The notes under the pieces are model-generated. The model saw nothing but the letters and a program-made list of their open reading frames with translations, was not told where the DNA came from and searched no databases. Below are positions 1 through 11,873 of a stretch of DNA of 64,000 bases, piece after piece; the stretch's first letter is position 1, and the number at the start of each line of letters is the position of its first letter. Location of the stretch: positions 868,001-932,000 of the forward strand of contig BLAL01000274.1 of assembly GCA_015698045.1 (NCBI GenBank), written 5' to 3'. Origin of the DNA: Rhizophagus clarus (lineage: Eukaryota > Glomeromycota > Glomeromycetes > Glomerales > Glomeraceae). Both the position numbers and the translations under genes were made by a program.

Positions 1-2
1 AT

Positions 3-473
3 GTTCCTGCATCTCAGAAATTATGTTGTTTCATCTCAGCTCATATTGCATGCTACCGATGTTACAAATTGGCAAATTTTATAAACAATTAACCAAATTT
101 TGGGGGGTTTGCAAATTTAGACAACTGGTTTGTTGAGCGAGATATTAATGAAATAAAAGAAAAAGCAAGTGAGTGGAAACAATGTGCAACTGAAGAAGTA
201 CAAAGAGCCCATGTCTCTGAACATCATGTTCGCTGATCAGAGATATACCGCTTGCTTTATTTTAATCCTGTTCGCTTTTACGTGGTTGATTCTATGCATT
301 GCTTTTTTCTCAGTATTGCGAAATGGATCGTAACAAAACTCTGAATAGGCGAAGGTATATTAAATAACGAAAAGCTCAAATTATGCAAGTGAGAGCTGAC
401 ATGATAAAATTCCCAAGTGACCTTGGACACCGCCCTGTCAGAATAGCTATCAGTGAAGGATTCTCAAGTATGT
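3..473 (+). pseudogene. Plavaka/CMC-type transposase fragment (runs off the left edge)
   Basis: Reading from base 3 gives a conserved transposase segment: a PAS-x-K lead-in, a CYRC zinc-ribbon-like pair, then PNFGGFANLDNWF, RLLYFNPVRFYVVDSMHCFF and IAKWIVTKL. The VVDSMH block matches the VDPMH motif of fungal Plavaka-like (CMC/EnSpm) transposases, where the Asp is thought to be catalytic. In-frame stops lie at about 90-92, 234-236 and 342-344, and the frame shifts near 370 before SDLGHRPVRIAISEGFS. The homology ends near a possible splice donor at 471. The rest of the element lies outside the window or has decayed. Family call is from remembered motifs. Confidence 0.6.
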
Positions 474-960
474 AAAATCAGAATGGCAAATTCAATTATA
501 GCATTTGTATTTGATTAAATTATAACAATCATTTTTTTGGCACAAGAATAACAATAAGGTTAATATACCGTAATTAATTCTAACCGCGTGAAAAATCAGA
601 TAATTCAGAAAATAAGAAATCTTATTTTGAACTAACAAAGTTGTATTGCAAATCGATCTTTTATTACAGTATTACGATACAAGCACCATATTTTGTGATT
701 AATAACTCTAATCATGTAATAATTTTTAAATATCAAAGGTTTATTTTATTTTAATTAAATATCACATAAAGTATAAAACAATTATTCTGACTTTATAAAT
801 AATTAAAATTATGTAAAATGCACATTTAAGGCTGGCAAAGCTGTATTGCAAATCGGCCCTTCTTATATGAAAAGGGTAACAATTACATTAAATTAATACA
901 GTACTTATTCAAAAATGTTTAAAAATGTTGCAACTTAATTCTCTAATAATCATCATTGTT
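474..960. other. AT-rich stretch without a recognisable gene
   Basis: No coding signal is visible. A motif of about 20 bp (AAAG-T-GTATTGCAAATCG) occurs twice, near 637 and 835, in direct orientation. The stretch may be intron or 3' flank of the decayed transposase before it. Confidence 0.5.
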
Positions 961-1232
961 ATAATCAAGTTACTTATGACTTAAGCCTACTTTGATTATA
1001 AATAAAATAGCACTTCGCATAGACAGAGCTCATGATATATGAGTTATTCCATCATGCCTATTTTACCCTTTGATAAAGAATTTTTATTGCATGTACTTTT
1101 CTAATCAATGATAATCAAAGTTACTTATGACTTAAGTCTACTTTAATTATAAATAAAACAGCACTTCATATAGACAGAGCTCATGATATATGAATTATCC
1201 CATCATGCCTATTTTAACTATGATTAAAGAAT
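961..1232. repeat. Two-copy direct repeat, about 120 bp, period 150 bp
   Basis: Copy 1 (961-1081) and copy 2 (1111-1232) share blocks such as TTACTTATGACTTAAG, AGACAGAGCTCATGATATAT and CATCATGCCTATTTTA with scattered substitutions. No coding potential is seen in either copy. Confidence 0.8.
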
Positions 1233-1761
1233 TAATATTATTATTGTAAATATTTTACTCATAAGTCATAATGATATCTTTTTAGACTTCAACAAATAAT
1301 GCGACAAAGGAGACAGAATTATCATAACCAAAATTCGAAGCGAGAGGTCTATGTATAATAAATAGATCATCAACTTTGATATCAGAGTTATTTACAAACT
1401 TTAGGTGGCCACCTAGCCCACCTTTCCTATAATACACTATGCATGACAGTAAACGGTATAGGAGGCAGACTCTTCTTTTAGAAAGAAAGTTTTTTTTTTG
1501 AAAAAAAATAGTACAATTAAATAGCATTTAATTAAATGTGATTAATTAACTTTTTAGGAATAGGCCTTATCAATGCGATCTCGTCAGTTTTAATTATCAC
1601 TATTCAACCTTATGAATACTTCAGTTATTGTTTGTGAAATCGAACCAACTGGGAATTCAATGTACAAAACAAGTAGAATATTTAGAATAGTATCTTATAT
1701 TTATTAGTATAATCAAAAATCCTATAATGTAAAATTATAAAATATTACAATTTAAATATCA

Positions 1762-2260
1762 GTAAAGACTATTTTAAATAGAGTAAAATCTTTATTCAAC
1801 CTGTGTCAAAAGCGGTAAAGTTTACACTAAATATAATATCTTCAGTTTAAATATTGGCATTTAATTAAAAAAAAGGTAAAAATTGGTTGCTAAAATCAGC
1901 ATTTCTAGATGAAAAATTGGAAGTTAACAAAAATTGACAAAAAATTAGTAAAATAATCGGTAAAGTCTTATTGAAGTCGGCAAGAAAATTTTAAATAAGA
2001 TAAAATCCTTTATTTGAACTATACAAAAAGCGGTAAAGTATATAATAAATATAATATCTCTGGTTTAAATATCAGCATTTATTTAAAAAAAGATAAAAAT
2101 TGGCCGCTAAAATTAGCATTTATGATTGAAAAATCAGAATTTAACAAAAATCAGTAAAAATAGATATGGCTATACTAAAATAAGCAAAATATGGCATATT
2201 CTATATTGAAGTCGGCAAGGCTATTTTAAATAGCGCAAAATCTGATTTTTTTTCATTTGA
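1762..2260. repeat. Tandem repeat, period about 220 bp, two copies and a partial third
   Basis: The block ATTTTAAATA-AG-TAAAATC starts near 1762, 1985 and 2220. Copies 1 and 2 also share AAAGCGGTAAAGT, TAAATATAATATCT and GCTAAAAT-AGCATTT in the same order. The third copy stops where the 33-bp minisatellite begins. Confidence 0.75.
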
Positions 2261-2263
2261 CCT

Positions 2264-2519
2264 GTGAGTTTTATACAGAATATACACAAATTTTGTACAG
2301 GTTTTATACAGAATATACACAAATTTCGTACAGATTTTATACAAAATATACACAAATTTTATACAGGTTTTATACAGAATATACATAAATTTTGTACAGG
2401 TTTTATACAGAATGTATACAAATTTCATACGAGTTTTATACAGAATATACACAAATTCATACAGGTTTTATACAGAATATATACAAATTTTGTACAGGTT
2501 TTATACCGAATATATATAG
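2264..2519. repeat. 33-bp minisatellite, about 7.5 copies
   Basis: The unit is GTTTTATACAGAATATACAC followed by AAATTTTGTACAG. Because 33 is a multiple of 3 and the unit has no stop in several frames, both strands stay open across the array. That openness comes from the repeat, not from a gene. Confidence 0.9.
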
Positions 2520-3606
2520 AATACAGTTCAAATTGCAATTGTAATATTAGTCGAAGAAAGAACTCTTCCTGCTGATCTGTAAAACCAAATTTTTGCGGAA
2601 GAAATAAATTTATTTTTCACTATAAAGAAAGGATTTCTACTAACAAAACCAGCCAAGAAAGTAGAAAAACTAGACTTGCCACCTTTGGTTACTATAGATT
2701 ATGACTCGAAAAGTTCACTTTCTGACTGTTTTCATGATATTATTACAGACTTTTTGTCAAACCTTGTCACTAAGAACTCACCTTTTTTCAACTCCATAGT
2801 ATTTTCAGATCATCATGGAGTTGAAGGATTTCTTGACAAATATAAAGACCAACAAGTTCCTGGTAGGCAGTTGATAGAGAAAATTAACACTAAATCATTG
2901 CTACTCTCAAACTGCTCGTTTTCTAACTTGCTTGCTCAATACTTTTTTCTTGGACGATAAAATCATGGGAATATTGATCATGGATTTTGAAATTCGCTAA
3001 GTGTTGGAAAAGTATGGGGCGTAATATCCAGATATGAAAAATCTAGGGGATCTTATGCACCAATCAGACATGTCGATTAATGTTGATATGATTGATGGAG
3101 CGAAAAAGTAGTGCCCACTTTGGCGCTGAATCTTCTGAGTATACACCCTCTAAACCTTCTAATTTAAGGACGGTTACTTTTAATCAAAGTTTGCTTTCTC
3201 TTCCTTCTACACCCTTTAAGCAGTTGAAGCGAGATTTTAAATCACAATCAACGCCTATTGACAATGGAAAGAAGTTAAAACAGAAAGAGACAGACAACAC
3301 TTTTAAAAATAGAAATGTTATTATTACCAGATATTGTCCTCAAGATCAAAAATAAGCACAATTATTGGATCTTGTGATCTATGATATTCTGACCAAATGG
3401 GATAACTATACTCTATTGGCCAATTTAAGATGATGGGGTAAGGTCATATCAGTCAGCACAAGGATGCACAAGAAGTATCTATCTGCAAGGGTTAAACTGA
3501 TTCCTGACCATGAGTGCTTGAAATGTTATAATGGAGAGGACTGGACTGTCAACTTGTGAGGAATTCCTGTTCAATAGTTCCCTACTTCCTGGAGTCTCTC
3601 TGAAAG

Positions 3607-6600
3607 TAGGGATGTCACTGCTCAGTTTTTTGCAGTTTAGGTTCAGTTCCAGCTTAGTTTCACCTTACAAACCGCAAAACTAGGTTTTTTGTATTAAGTT
3701 TAAACCGATTACATATCAGTTTCTGAACCAGTTGGAAACTTTTTTCAAACTTAGTTTATAAACAGTTTATAATGAATTTATACAAAATTTATAAATATTA
3801 TTAATTGCATAATTTGTAAATTTTTGATAAATTTATTATTTTAATAAATGAATTGAATTCAAATAATATTTATATTATTTTTTTTCTAATATACCCACTC
3901 CGTTTTCAATCCATGATTTTGCACACAAAGTTGCCCTTACTGTTTCTGGATTAAGACGATTTCTTGTTTTAGTAATAGTGTTACCTGCCACAGAAAAAGC
4001 CTGCTCACATGCCATACTGGTCGCTTGAATAGATAAATAATCGCGTGAAATCTTTGCTAAAGTTGGAAATTCATGTTCATGAGCTTTCCACCAAAGAAGT
4101 GGCTTCACATTTTCATCAATTTGTAATGCTAAATATCTATCCAATTCGTCTGAAACATTTGAGACAGAACTTATAGAACTTGTTATAGAGGATCGTCTAG
4201 AAGTGTCATCATGATTTAAATGCCATTTTTTCAATCGTTGAAAATATTGACGAGGAGTCTCACTATCATCAACATCATGATTTTCAGGGATTGTTACATT
4301 ATTATAATTGGCTAGTAAAGAAGTTACCGCAGAAACGGCTTCAGCTGCTGAAGTTCCAGCTTCAAAGAGAGAGAGCTTGTATCGGGGATCAAGAACTGTG
4401 GACACTAAAGTTTGTTGATTAATTATAGTCCAATATTCATCAATTTTTTGGTTTACTGAGGAGGCCAATTCTTTTTGTTCAAAATTATCATTCTCGATTA
4501 TACTTTCTAAATGTTCTAAAATACCAAGAAATACAAATCGAATATCAGCAATAGTGGGGTATTGAGCAGCAGAAAGATACACGGTAGCTCTTTCTAATGG
4601 TTTCAAAATTATCATTGTTTCCTATTATAAATATAAATATTAAAATTAAATAGTTTGTTAAATTATGTTAAAAAATAAAATATTTAGTATCATAAAAATC
4701 ATAATAAAAAGGACTTTAAAATTTTATTTTAAAATATTAAAAAACACTAACACAAAAAAATTCAATCATTAAAAAACATTAAAAATTTTGTTAAATGTTA
4801 TATAAAGTTAGATTTTACATTACATATTATTTAATTAAAAAAAAAATCTTCGTATAATATAAAATATAATATCAAAAAAAATCATATAATGTCTAAAAAT
4901 AAAAAAAAAGATAAAATCATAAAAAAAAAAATACTATGATCATTTAACATTGAAATTGATCATTTAACGTAAAAAAGATCATTAATTTAAAAAAAAAAAC
5001 AAAAAAAAAAACTGTCATTTGACAAAAAAATACCTAAAAAAAAATTTAAGAATGATTAAAAAATTATTATTTAACGTTAAATACCATCAGCTCTTAGTAA
5101 ATCAACCATTATATAAAAAATATACCTCAATTATTTTCCATTCTTCTTCAGTTGGCATTAACATTTGTACTTCGTGATTGCGTACAGCTAACATTCGCAC
5201 TCCATTCCACATTTTTTCCATTTTTTTTAACATATTAAATGTGGAATTCCACCTTGTCCGAACATCTAATTCAGGTCTTAAATAATTAATTTTTGCACAT
5301 TTACACAATTTTCTTAATTCATCACTAATTATTAATGAATTTTTTATCTTTATCATTAGCTGACGCACTTTTATAACTGCATTATCTATCAATTCAAGTC
5401 CTTGCTGAGCTGCTAAATTGAGAATATGTGCAGCGCAACAATAATGTCCAAATGTTGAATTTATTTCATCATCATCTAATTTTTCAGCAATTGAACGACC
5501 AACTGCTAACATTGTTGTTGCATTATCAGTTGTCAATGCTAGTACCTTTTCTTTTATTTTAAATTCAGCTAAAACAGACATAATTGTATTGGTAATGTTG
5601 ATAGTATTGTGACGGTCATTGAATGAAATAATATCCAAAAGAAAATGTTGCATGTTCCATTCCTGATCGATGAAATGAATAGTAAGGCCAAGAAAGGAAT
5701 TATTGTTGAGCATTGATGTCCATATATCTGATGTAAGTGATACCTTTCCTGGAATTTTATCAACATCTAACTTGATATTTTTTCTCATATTATCAAAATG
5801 GTCTACAACCTTCTCTTTTATACTTGTTTTTCCAGGAAGACGATATCTTGGATCTAAAATATTTACTAAATTAATGAATTGATTATTAGTAACAACAGAA
5901 AATGGTTGTAGATCTACTGTGATCCATTCTACTAGGACTTGTCACGAACTAACATCTCTTCTTTAGGCCAAGGGTCCACTCTTGGAAAATTCAATTTAGT
6001 TTGTGTTTTTTTTATTTTATCAATAACTATTCCATGCACTTTCTTTAAATGTTCTTTCAAAGTACTAATGCCAGTCGATTTTGAATATGTTTGTTTGCAT
6101 TTTTGACAAACTACTTTTGTAGGATATTGTGGATCCTGAGTGTTAAAATAATGCCAAGTATCTGAATATGTCTTTGCTTTTTTAATATTATCTTCTTCTT
6201 GGGAAGGCTCTTAAGGGGGTTCTTGGAAGGGTTCTTGAGAAGGTTTATGAAAAGCTTCTTGAGGGGATTCTTGAGAAGGTTCTTGAGATTTTTGGAAAAG
6301 TTCTTGAAGCGGAAGAACATTTCTTTCATTTTGTGTTGTTTCACTTTCTTCTTCACTATATTCACTTTCCTGATCATCATCATTATATTCATAGTAGAAA
6401 TTATCTTCACTCATATTTTTAAATGTAATTTTTTAAAAAATAATGTTTAGAACACGAAAAAAAATCGCGTATAACTTCAATAAATGCAGTGGTATAACGA
6501 GATTGATAGATCAAGATGATCGATATTTATTTGATTGGATAAATTAATTGGATAAACTGATTGTCAAACCGGGTTTTAAAACTTGGTTTTTAAACCGTTT

Positions 6601-6725
6601 TATATTGAAGTTAAACCGAATTTTAAACCGTTTCACATCAGTTCCATTTTTCAAACTGAGTTTTACAAAAACCTAGTTTAAACCGAGATGTTCAGCTCAG
6701 TTTTTTTGAACTTTCGTCATCCCTA
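3607..6725 (-). mobile_element. hAT DNA transposon, 3119 bp, perfect 8-bp target duplication
   Basis: The ends are TAGGGATG at 3607 and its complement CATCCCTA at 6718-6725. The flanks carry the identical 8-mer TCTGAAAG at 3599-3606 and 6726-6733, the size typical of hAT elements. Subterminal regions on both sides hold several AAACC / GGTTT motifs, likely transposase-binding clusters. The element lies inside the retroposon ORF1 and interrupts a single coding block, so it is younger than the retroposon. Confidence 0.92.
3875..6414 (-). pseudogene. hAT transposase (BED finger, RNase H-like core, hAT dimerisation domain), broken
   Basis: From the ATG at 6414: an acidic Gln/Glu/Pro-rich N-terminus; a BED zinc finger (WHYFNTQDPQYPTK, C-x2-C, then H-x4-H in LKEHLKKVH) at about 6160-6045; an RNase H-like core with SDIWTS, TTDNATTM, CCAAHILNLAA and DVRTRWNST at 5788-5126; and the C-terminal dimerisation domain WWKAHEHEFPTLAKISRDYL...ACEQAFSVAG at 4090-3920. 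A plausible intron runs 5125-4622 (GT at 5125, AG before 4621) and joins IIE to ETMIILKPLERA in phase. A TAA at 6211-6213 and a frame change near 5940 break the frame, so the copy is probably inactive though recently so. Confidence 0.88.
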
Positions 6726-7546
6726 TCTGAAAGGAAACAACGTGAGAAATTTCAAGCTATTATATACAACATTCCAGAGGATATAACAGATACCTCTTTA
6801 TTCCTGAATGGATGTCCACACCAATTTTTATTGAATAATGGCATAAAATCTTTTAAAATTGTTAAAGAAGTTGATGGATCTAGAAAGATGATAGGTTATT
6901 TTGACACTTGAGATCATGTTTCCACTCGCATTAATAACCCTCAGCTTTAGAATGATAAAAGAATCTCTTAGTGCCGTTATTCTACTCCCAACTTCAAGAA
7001 TCTATGTAAATCTGCTTAATTTGGCAATGCAGACAAGTCCTTAAGGACAATACATAGGTCTAACTCTTTCTTTTCAGGTTCTAATACTAACAACTGTAAG
7101 AACAATTAAAATAAAACTCCCAAATCTGGTCACTCTACCAAGAAGATCAATCAATTAAGAAATGACCAGTCCTTCAAGCCAGATGTAAAACATTTAATAG
7201 CTGAACTGAAGTTATTGTTGGAACATTATATTTAATTTAGTTAGTGGGATTGATCAATAATCTATGCTAACTTCCTGTTATGCTTTGCATTCGTTTTATG
7301 TAATGTTTTTGTTTTATTAGATTGTAGAATTTTTCTTTTTTCTTTTCATTTTCCTTATATCATAAACAATCTATAACTAGACTTTCTATTACCTTAAAGA
7401 GAATAAGCTAGGGCTATAGTAATTAAGAGACACATCTGTGACTCTAGTGTGAGAAATGGGTGGGCTTTGTCATTAGTTATTTTGTACTCTTATTGATCTT
7501 TTATCTAATAAATAAGCACGTCTTTTAACTAAAAAAAAAAAAAAAA

Positions 7547-7860
7547 TATTAGCTGAAATTATAATTCAAATTTAATATAATGCTAGCCAAAATTATGATT
7601 CAATTTGCAATGTAATACCAGCTAAAATTATAATACAAATTTAATGTAATGCTAGCTAAAATTATGATTTAATTTGCATTGTAATACCAGCTGAAATTAT
7701 AATTCAAGTTTAATGTAATGCTAGCCAAAATTATGATTTAATTTGCATTGTAATACTAGCTGAAATTATAATTCAAGTTTAATTTAATATATATAATATT
7801 AGCCAAAATTGCGATTCAAATTAAATACAATTCTAGTCAAAATTATGATTTGATTTATTA
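7547..7860. repeat. Dimeric tandem repeat, ~70-bp unit of two ~35-bp halves
   Basis: The half-units AGCTGAAATTATAATTCAA and AGCCAAAATTATGATT alternate about four times, with TTTAATGTAATGCT and TTTGCATTGTAATACC as linkers. The array starts directly after the retroposon A-tail, so the retroposon appears to have entered its edge. Confidence 0.8.
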
Positions 7861-8860
7861 TAATTTGTAAATTTTATTATATATGATAGATGTGAATACA
7901 AAACCTATAACAGTAAAGGTAAATATAACAAAGGATTTATTACCCAATGTTTTATCTTACAAGGATATGAAGATATTAGAATATTAATTTATGCCGAGTT
8001 TAAGACACAGAATAAAAAAAAGACAAAAGATTAGTATGCTAAAGAGATATAATATATATAATATACTATGTCAAAACGTCAAAATAATTTTGATAATTTT
8101 AATATATCAAAACTCTTTAGTTTTAGCAAGTAACTTTAATTCAGAACTGTTTTTTCTAAAAAAAAAAATAAGAAATAATATTTTTTTAAATAAATTAAAG
8201 TTAATAAATTTTGATAATTGAAACTTACCTATCAGGATTCTAATATTCAACTTTAAAGCTATTTTCCAATATACAATAACTATTGCCTGTTTTGATCATT
8301 TAAGCAAAAATACTACTTTTTCAAATTATAATACCTAACTATAGCTGCATGACTGTTAAATTAAGCCTAGCTATTAATAAAAGAATAATGGAAATTATGA
8401 TAGTATAATAATCTACAAAAAAAGAAAAGAATATTAATATGATGTTATTTTTTAGACAAATTAAAGTCAGAAGTTTTAATGTTAAAACTTTACCTATTGG
8501 GATTTCAGTACCTAACTTTAAAATTGTTTTCTTATAAAAAAAAGAAAATAATATTTTTAAATAAATAGTTTGAAAAGATTTAATAAAAGTTATCTATCAG
8601 GATTCTGGTATTCAATTTCAGAACTATTTTCCCTAAAAAAATAAAAAGAAAAAAATGATATAATATTTTTTTTTTTTTTAAATAAATTAAAGTCAAAAAA
8701 GTTTCAATAATTGAAACTTAACTATTTGGATTCTATATATTTAATTTTGAAGCTATTTTCTTATTAAAAAGAAAAAAATTTTTTATAACATTTTTTTTAA
8801 AGTTTTTAAATTACAAAAACATGTCTGTATATCTGAATTAATTCTGACTGGTTTTCTATA
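7861..8860. repeat. Diverged ~130-bp repeat, four or five copies
   Basis: The blocks ACCTATCAGGATTCTA-TATTCAA, AGCTATTTTCC, AATAATATTTTTTTAAATAAA and TTAAAGTCA-AA-TTT recur near 8110-8260, 8455-8560, 8590-8720 and 8720-8800. Copies differ by many substitutions and A/T-run lengths. No gene is seen in this kilobase. Confidence 0.55.
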
Positions 8861-9000
8861 AATAAAAGAGAAGGAGGAAAAAGAAGAGTGATGAAAAGGA
8901 AATGAAAGGATGAAGGACAAAAGATGGATAAGGAAATAAAAGGAAGTAAAGAGACAAAGTGAATAAAAAGAAAAGGAAAGAAAATATAAATAGTTTAAAA
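8861..9000. repeat. Purine-rich tract (A/G) on the plus strand
   Basis: About 140 bases are almost entirely A and G with few T and very few C (AGAGAAGGAGGAAAAAGAAG and similar). An open frame on the opposite strand is low-complexity Phe/Ser/Leu and is not credible as protein. Confidence 0.75.
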
Positions 9001-11083
9001 AAATCAAAAAAAAGTTTGATTGATTATCAAGATTATATCATATGATTTAAAATTAAGATCAATTTTTAACTTTTGTTAGAAAAACCCATTATTAACTATA
9101 ATGAATTGACATAAAATATGTAACTTAAAAAATAGTAAACTATTTAGCCTCAATTAATATAAAATATATAACTATTTGTTCTAATTTAGGTTGAATATAT
9201 TTAAGTCAATTGCAAATTTAATAACAACCAGTTACTTTTATTTAACTAAAATATGGTTAATAATCAGGTAATTATTAATTGATATCTAATTTTAACATTT
9301 GTTTTAAAAGTGAGTAATTAGTAAATTTAAATTAAAAAATAGTTATTAATTGAATAATAATTTGATTAATATCTGATTAAAATATAAACAAATTTCTAAC
9401 TATTAAATAAATCAGAAAAGAAAGTTATTAATCAGATAAGTATCTAATTGGTCAGCATTTTACCTGTGATGGGATTCAGTGATAAGAATTATTTAAGAGT
9501 ATATTAATTAAGAAAGTCAAAACATACATTCCAGAAATAAATTTAATAATAAATACTGCAAAGGTTTGTGAAAATACTAGTATTAAACCTAAAAGATATC
9601 AATTCCATTAGAAAACTAAAAAATGTATATCTTATTCTAATTATGGTAAACTTATCATTTCAGCTTGTAGATGATACTCATTATATATTAAAGGGTATTA
9701 TGTTATCTGATTACTATAATAGACTTCGATTAGAGTTATAAAAAAGATTTTGATTAGAGATATAAGAAAAATTTACAAGAAAATAATGATTACTTATAGA
9801 GATATGCTTGTAAAATTTAATATTACTCTTTATAAAAAATGCTTCTATTTAATAAAATCAAAAGAAGAAGAATATTGTGATAGTTATTAGCCAAAATAAA
9901 TAAAGCAAATAAATGGAAAAATTATTTCAGCTAGTTTTATACCTTAATTTTTACTAGAATTTTAAGCATAATATTTAATAAACATTTGCTAAATTTTTAT
10001 TAAACTTGTTTTTTATTTTTTTTATTAAGATTTATAATATATTATTTGATAAGCTAACTTATGTAGAATTTATTTTTAACTAGTAAGAAAAAGTTAGAAT
10101 AATTCTGCAAATTTTTTTTGAATTTTTACAGAATGATATTTCATTAGACTTTTATATAAAATATACTATTTAATAAGCTAGCCTGCATTAAATCTGTTCT
10201 TGATTAAGGAAAAGTTAGAATAAAAATCCTATTAGACTTATTTAACAATTATACTATTTAATAAATTAGCTTATATAAAAGCCATTCTTATATATAAAAA
10301 AGTTCATTAAATTTAAAAAGTCACATGATTTTTATTAAACTTATTTAAGGAATTTTTTTTTTTTATGTTTAAAGGTGTTGATATTACATCACTTTATTTA
10401 ATAAATTGTAAGATGCTAAGCACTCAGTACAAAAAATTGAAAGTATACTCCCAATCCAAAGGGCCAGTCCAACTAGCTGCCTATTTATTATGAAATAATA
10501 AGAATCATTAAACTTATTTTTAGCTAATCCTTGTGAAATTAATTCCTGATATATTTATTTTTATTAGACTTATTTTTTATTAAATTTATTTATTTACAAT
10601 ATAAAAATTACAATTCTAGAAGTCTTAAAAAAATTGATATAGAAATTAACCTTCTAAGCTAGCTAAAAACTTTTCTAATATAATATAAAATTAAGAATCT
10701 AACGCTTTTAAAACTTATTTTCATATAATAAAAAAATTGAAGTAATTCCTAAAATTTGAGAACCTTTTAATACATAATGGCAGTAGAGGACAGACCTTTA
10801 ACTATTGTATAAAATGGACTATTCTGACTAGTATGTATATTGTTCTTTTTTGTTATAGTTTATTTATTCTATTTTATTTTTTATTTTTATTGTATTGTAA
10901 AAAATAAAAACATATTTTTTATATATAAAATATAAAATTTATTAAAAATCCTTTATGATCTTTGAAGTATTAAAGATAAACATCAAGTTTTAAGAAATTC
11001 TTTTCTATTTAATACATTATAAAAATTTTTTATTACAATCATAAATAATATAAAAATTTATTGTCAAACTTTAAATAAAAATA
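9001..11083. other. AT-rich, gene-free; weak ~100-bp repeats near 10035-10300
   Basis: No convincing coding region is present. Three imperfect copies of ATACTATTTAATAAGCTAGC-type sequence followed by AAAAGTTAGAATAA and ATTAGACTTATTTA occur at about 10030, 10168 and 10248. Short ATTAATCAGA / TATCTAATTGG motifs at 9060-9470 resemble those in the 28.5-30.9 kb repeat region. Confidence 0.5.
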
Positions 11084-11460
11084 CTGTATTCTTCTGATTT
11101 TAAGCATCACATTTTTGAAGGAAATTTCTGGCTAAAGTTGGGGGTGGTGCCTAAATTCAAAAGTATTTTTTTTTACTTAAATTTCTTTTTTTTTCACATT
11201 TTTACACATCAGAATTTTTGTACTTATGTATCCCAATAATTTTTTATCGGGTTCTATATAATTGCGAAATTGCGATGATATATGATGAAAGAGAAATTGA
11301 ATTGATTAATTGTAAATAAAGTTTATTTTGAATAAAATATGAAATTTAATAAAAAAAAATTAAAATCTGAGGTGATACCTATTTTTGTTTTTCAAGTATT
11401 TTGGTCAAAAGTCAGGGTGGTGCTTAAATTCAGGTGGTGCTTAAAATTGGGAGAATATGG
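11084..11460. mobile_element. TA-flanked MITE, 377 bp (Tc1/mariner/pogo-like)
   Basis: The left end CTGTATTCTTCTGATTTTAA at 11084, continuing GCATCAC, matches the complement of the right end, CCATATTCTCCCAATTTTAA then GCACCAC, at 23 of 27 positions. Both ends are flanked by TA (11082-11083 and 11461-11462), the duplication expected for the Tc1/mariner superfamily. A second inner motif GGTGGTGC-TAAATTCA occurs near both ends. No transposase is present. Confidence 0.75.
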
Positions 11461-11476
11461 TAATTTATTAGACTTA

Positions 11477-11624
11477 TTTTAATAAATAAAAAAATACTCA
11501 GTAAATTTTATAAAGTAAAAAAAATCATAAAAAATATTTTAACAATTAAATTTTAATAAATAAAAAAATACTCAGTAAATTTTATAAAGTAAAAAAAATC
11601 ATAAAAAATATTTTAACAATTAAA
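11477..11624. repeat. Exact 74-bp tandem duplication
   Basis: Two identical 74-bp copies (11477-11550 and 11551-11624), beginning TTTTAATAAATAAAAAAATA, are followed by the first dozen bases of a third. Perfect identity in AT-rich drifting DNA implies a recent event or an assembly duplication. Confidence 0.85.
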
Positions 11625-11873
11625 TTTTAATAAATAATTTTTGAATTTTTTTTTTATTAAGAATAAGTATTTTAAAGATAAATATTTTCTTTATTTTATT
11701 TATTTGTTTATTTTTCTTTTAAAAAACAATCAAAACAAGCACAACTGCAAAAATTTTCTAAGATAAATGTTGTATAAAATAAATCTGACCAATAAAATTC
11801 ATCAAGTTATGCTACTGAAAATTTTTTGGTAGGTAGCTGCTGATAAACTTTAAAAAATAGCACATTTGAAATA

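Larger units (their letters stand above)
2630..7235 (+). pseudogene. Decayed ORF1-like protein (RRM-type) of the retroposon
   Basis: Open pieces are 2676-2960 and 3092-3355. The frame then continues with stops through LLDLVIYDILTKWDNY, WGKVISVSTRMHKKYLSARV and FPTSWSLSERKQREKF. The last block is cut by the hAT and resumes at 6726 with REKFQAIIYNIPEDIT. The order matches the ORF1 at 61449-63098 (DIFVYDVPSSW, AWGDPISMTVKKQRKY, WFPGNWSLHQRKKREQF), an RRM-like fold followed by a second domain and a hydrophilic tail. At least five in-frame stops and one frame change make it non-functional. Nucleic-acid binding is inferred from the RRM-like pattern. Confidence 0.65.
2551..7546 (+). mobile_element. 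ORF1-only LINE-like retroposon, split by a hAT insertion
   Basis: The element begins near 2551 with a leader containing AACTCTTCC, the same motif that starts the related copy at 61361. It carries only an ORF1-like reading frame, then a 3' UTR and an A16 tail at 7531-7546. Flanks share AATATTAG (2543-2550 and 7545-7552), a short possible target duplication. Without the 3119-bp hAT and its 8-bp duplication, the retroposon is about 1.87 kb. No endonuclease, reverse transcriptase or RNase H is seen between ORF1 and tail. A 3' fragment of the same family lies at 42292-42795 on the minus strand. Confidence 0.75.

Noticed and set aside
2264-2575. Open frames on both strands with repeated FIQNIHKF-type peptides
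   Set aside because: They follow from a 33-bp tandem repeat without stops; no start context, no domain, and both strands are open at once.
7991-8221. Small Ile/Lys/Asn-rich plus-strand frame
   Set aside because: AT-driven composition, overlaps a degenerate non-coding repeat, no domain.
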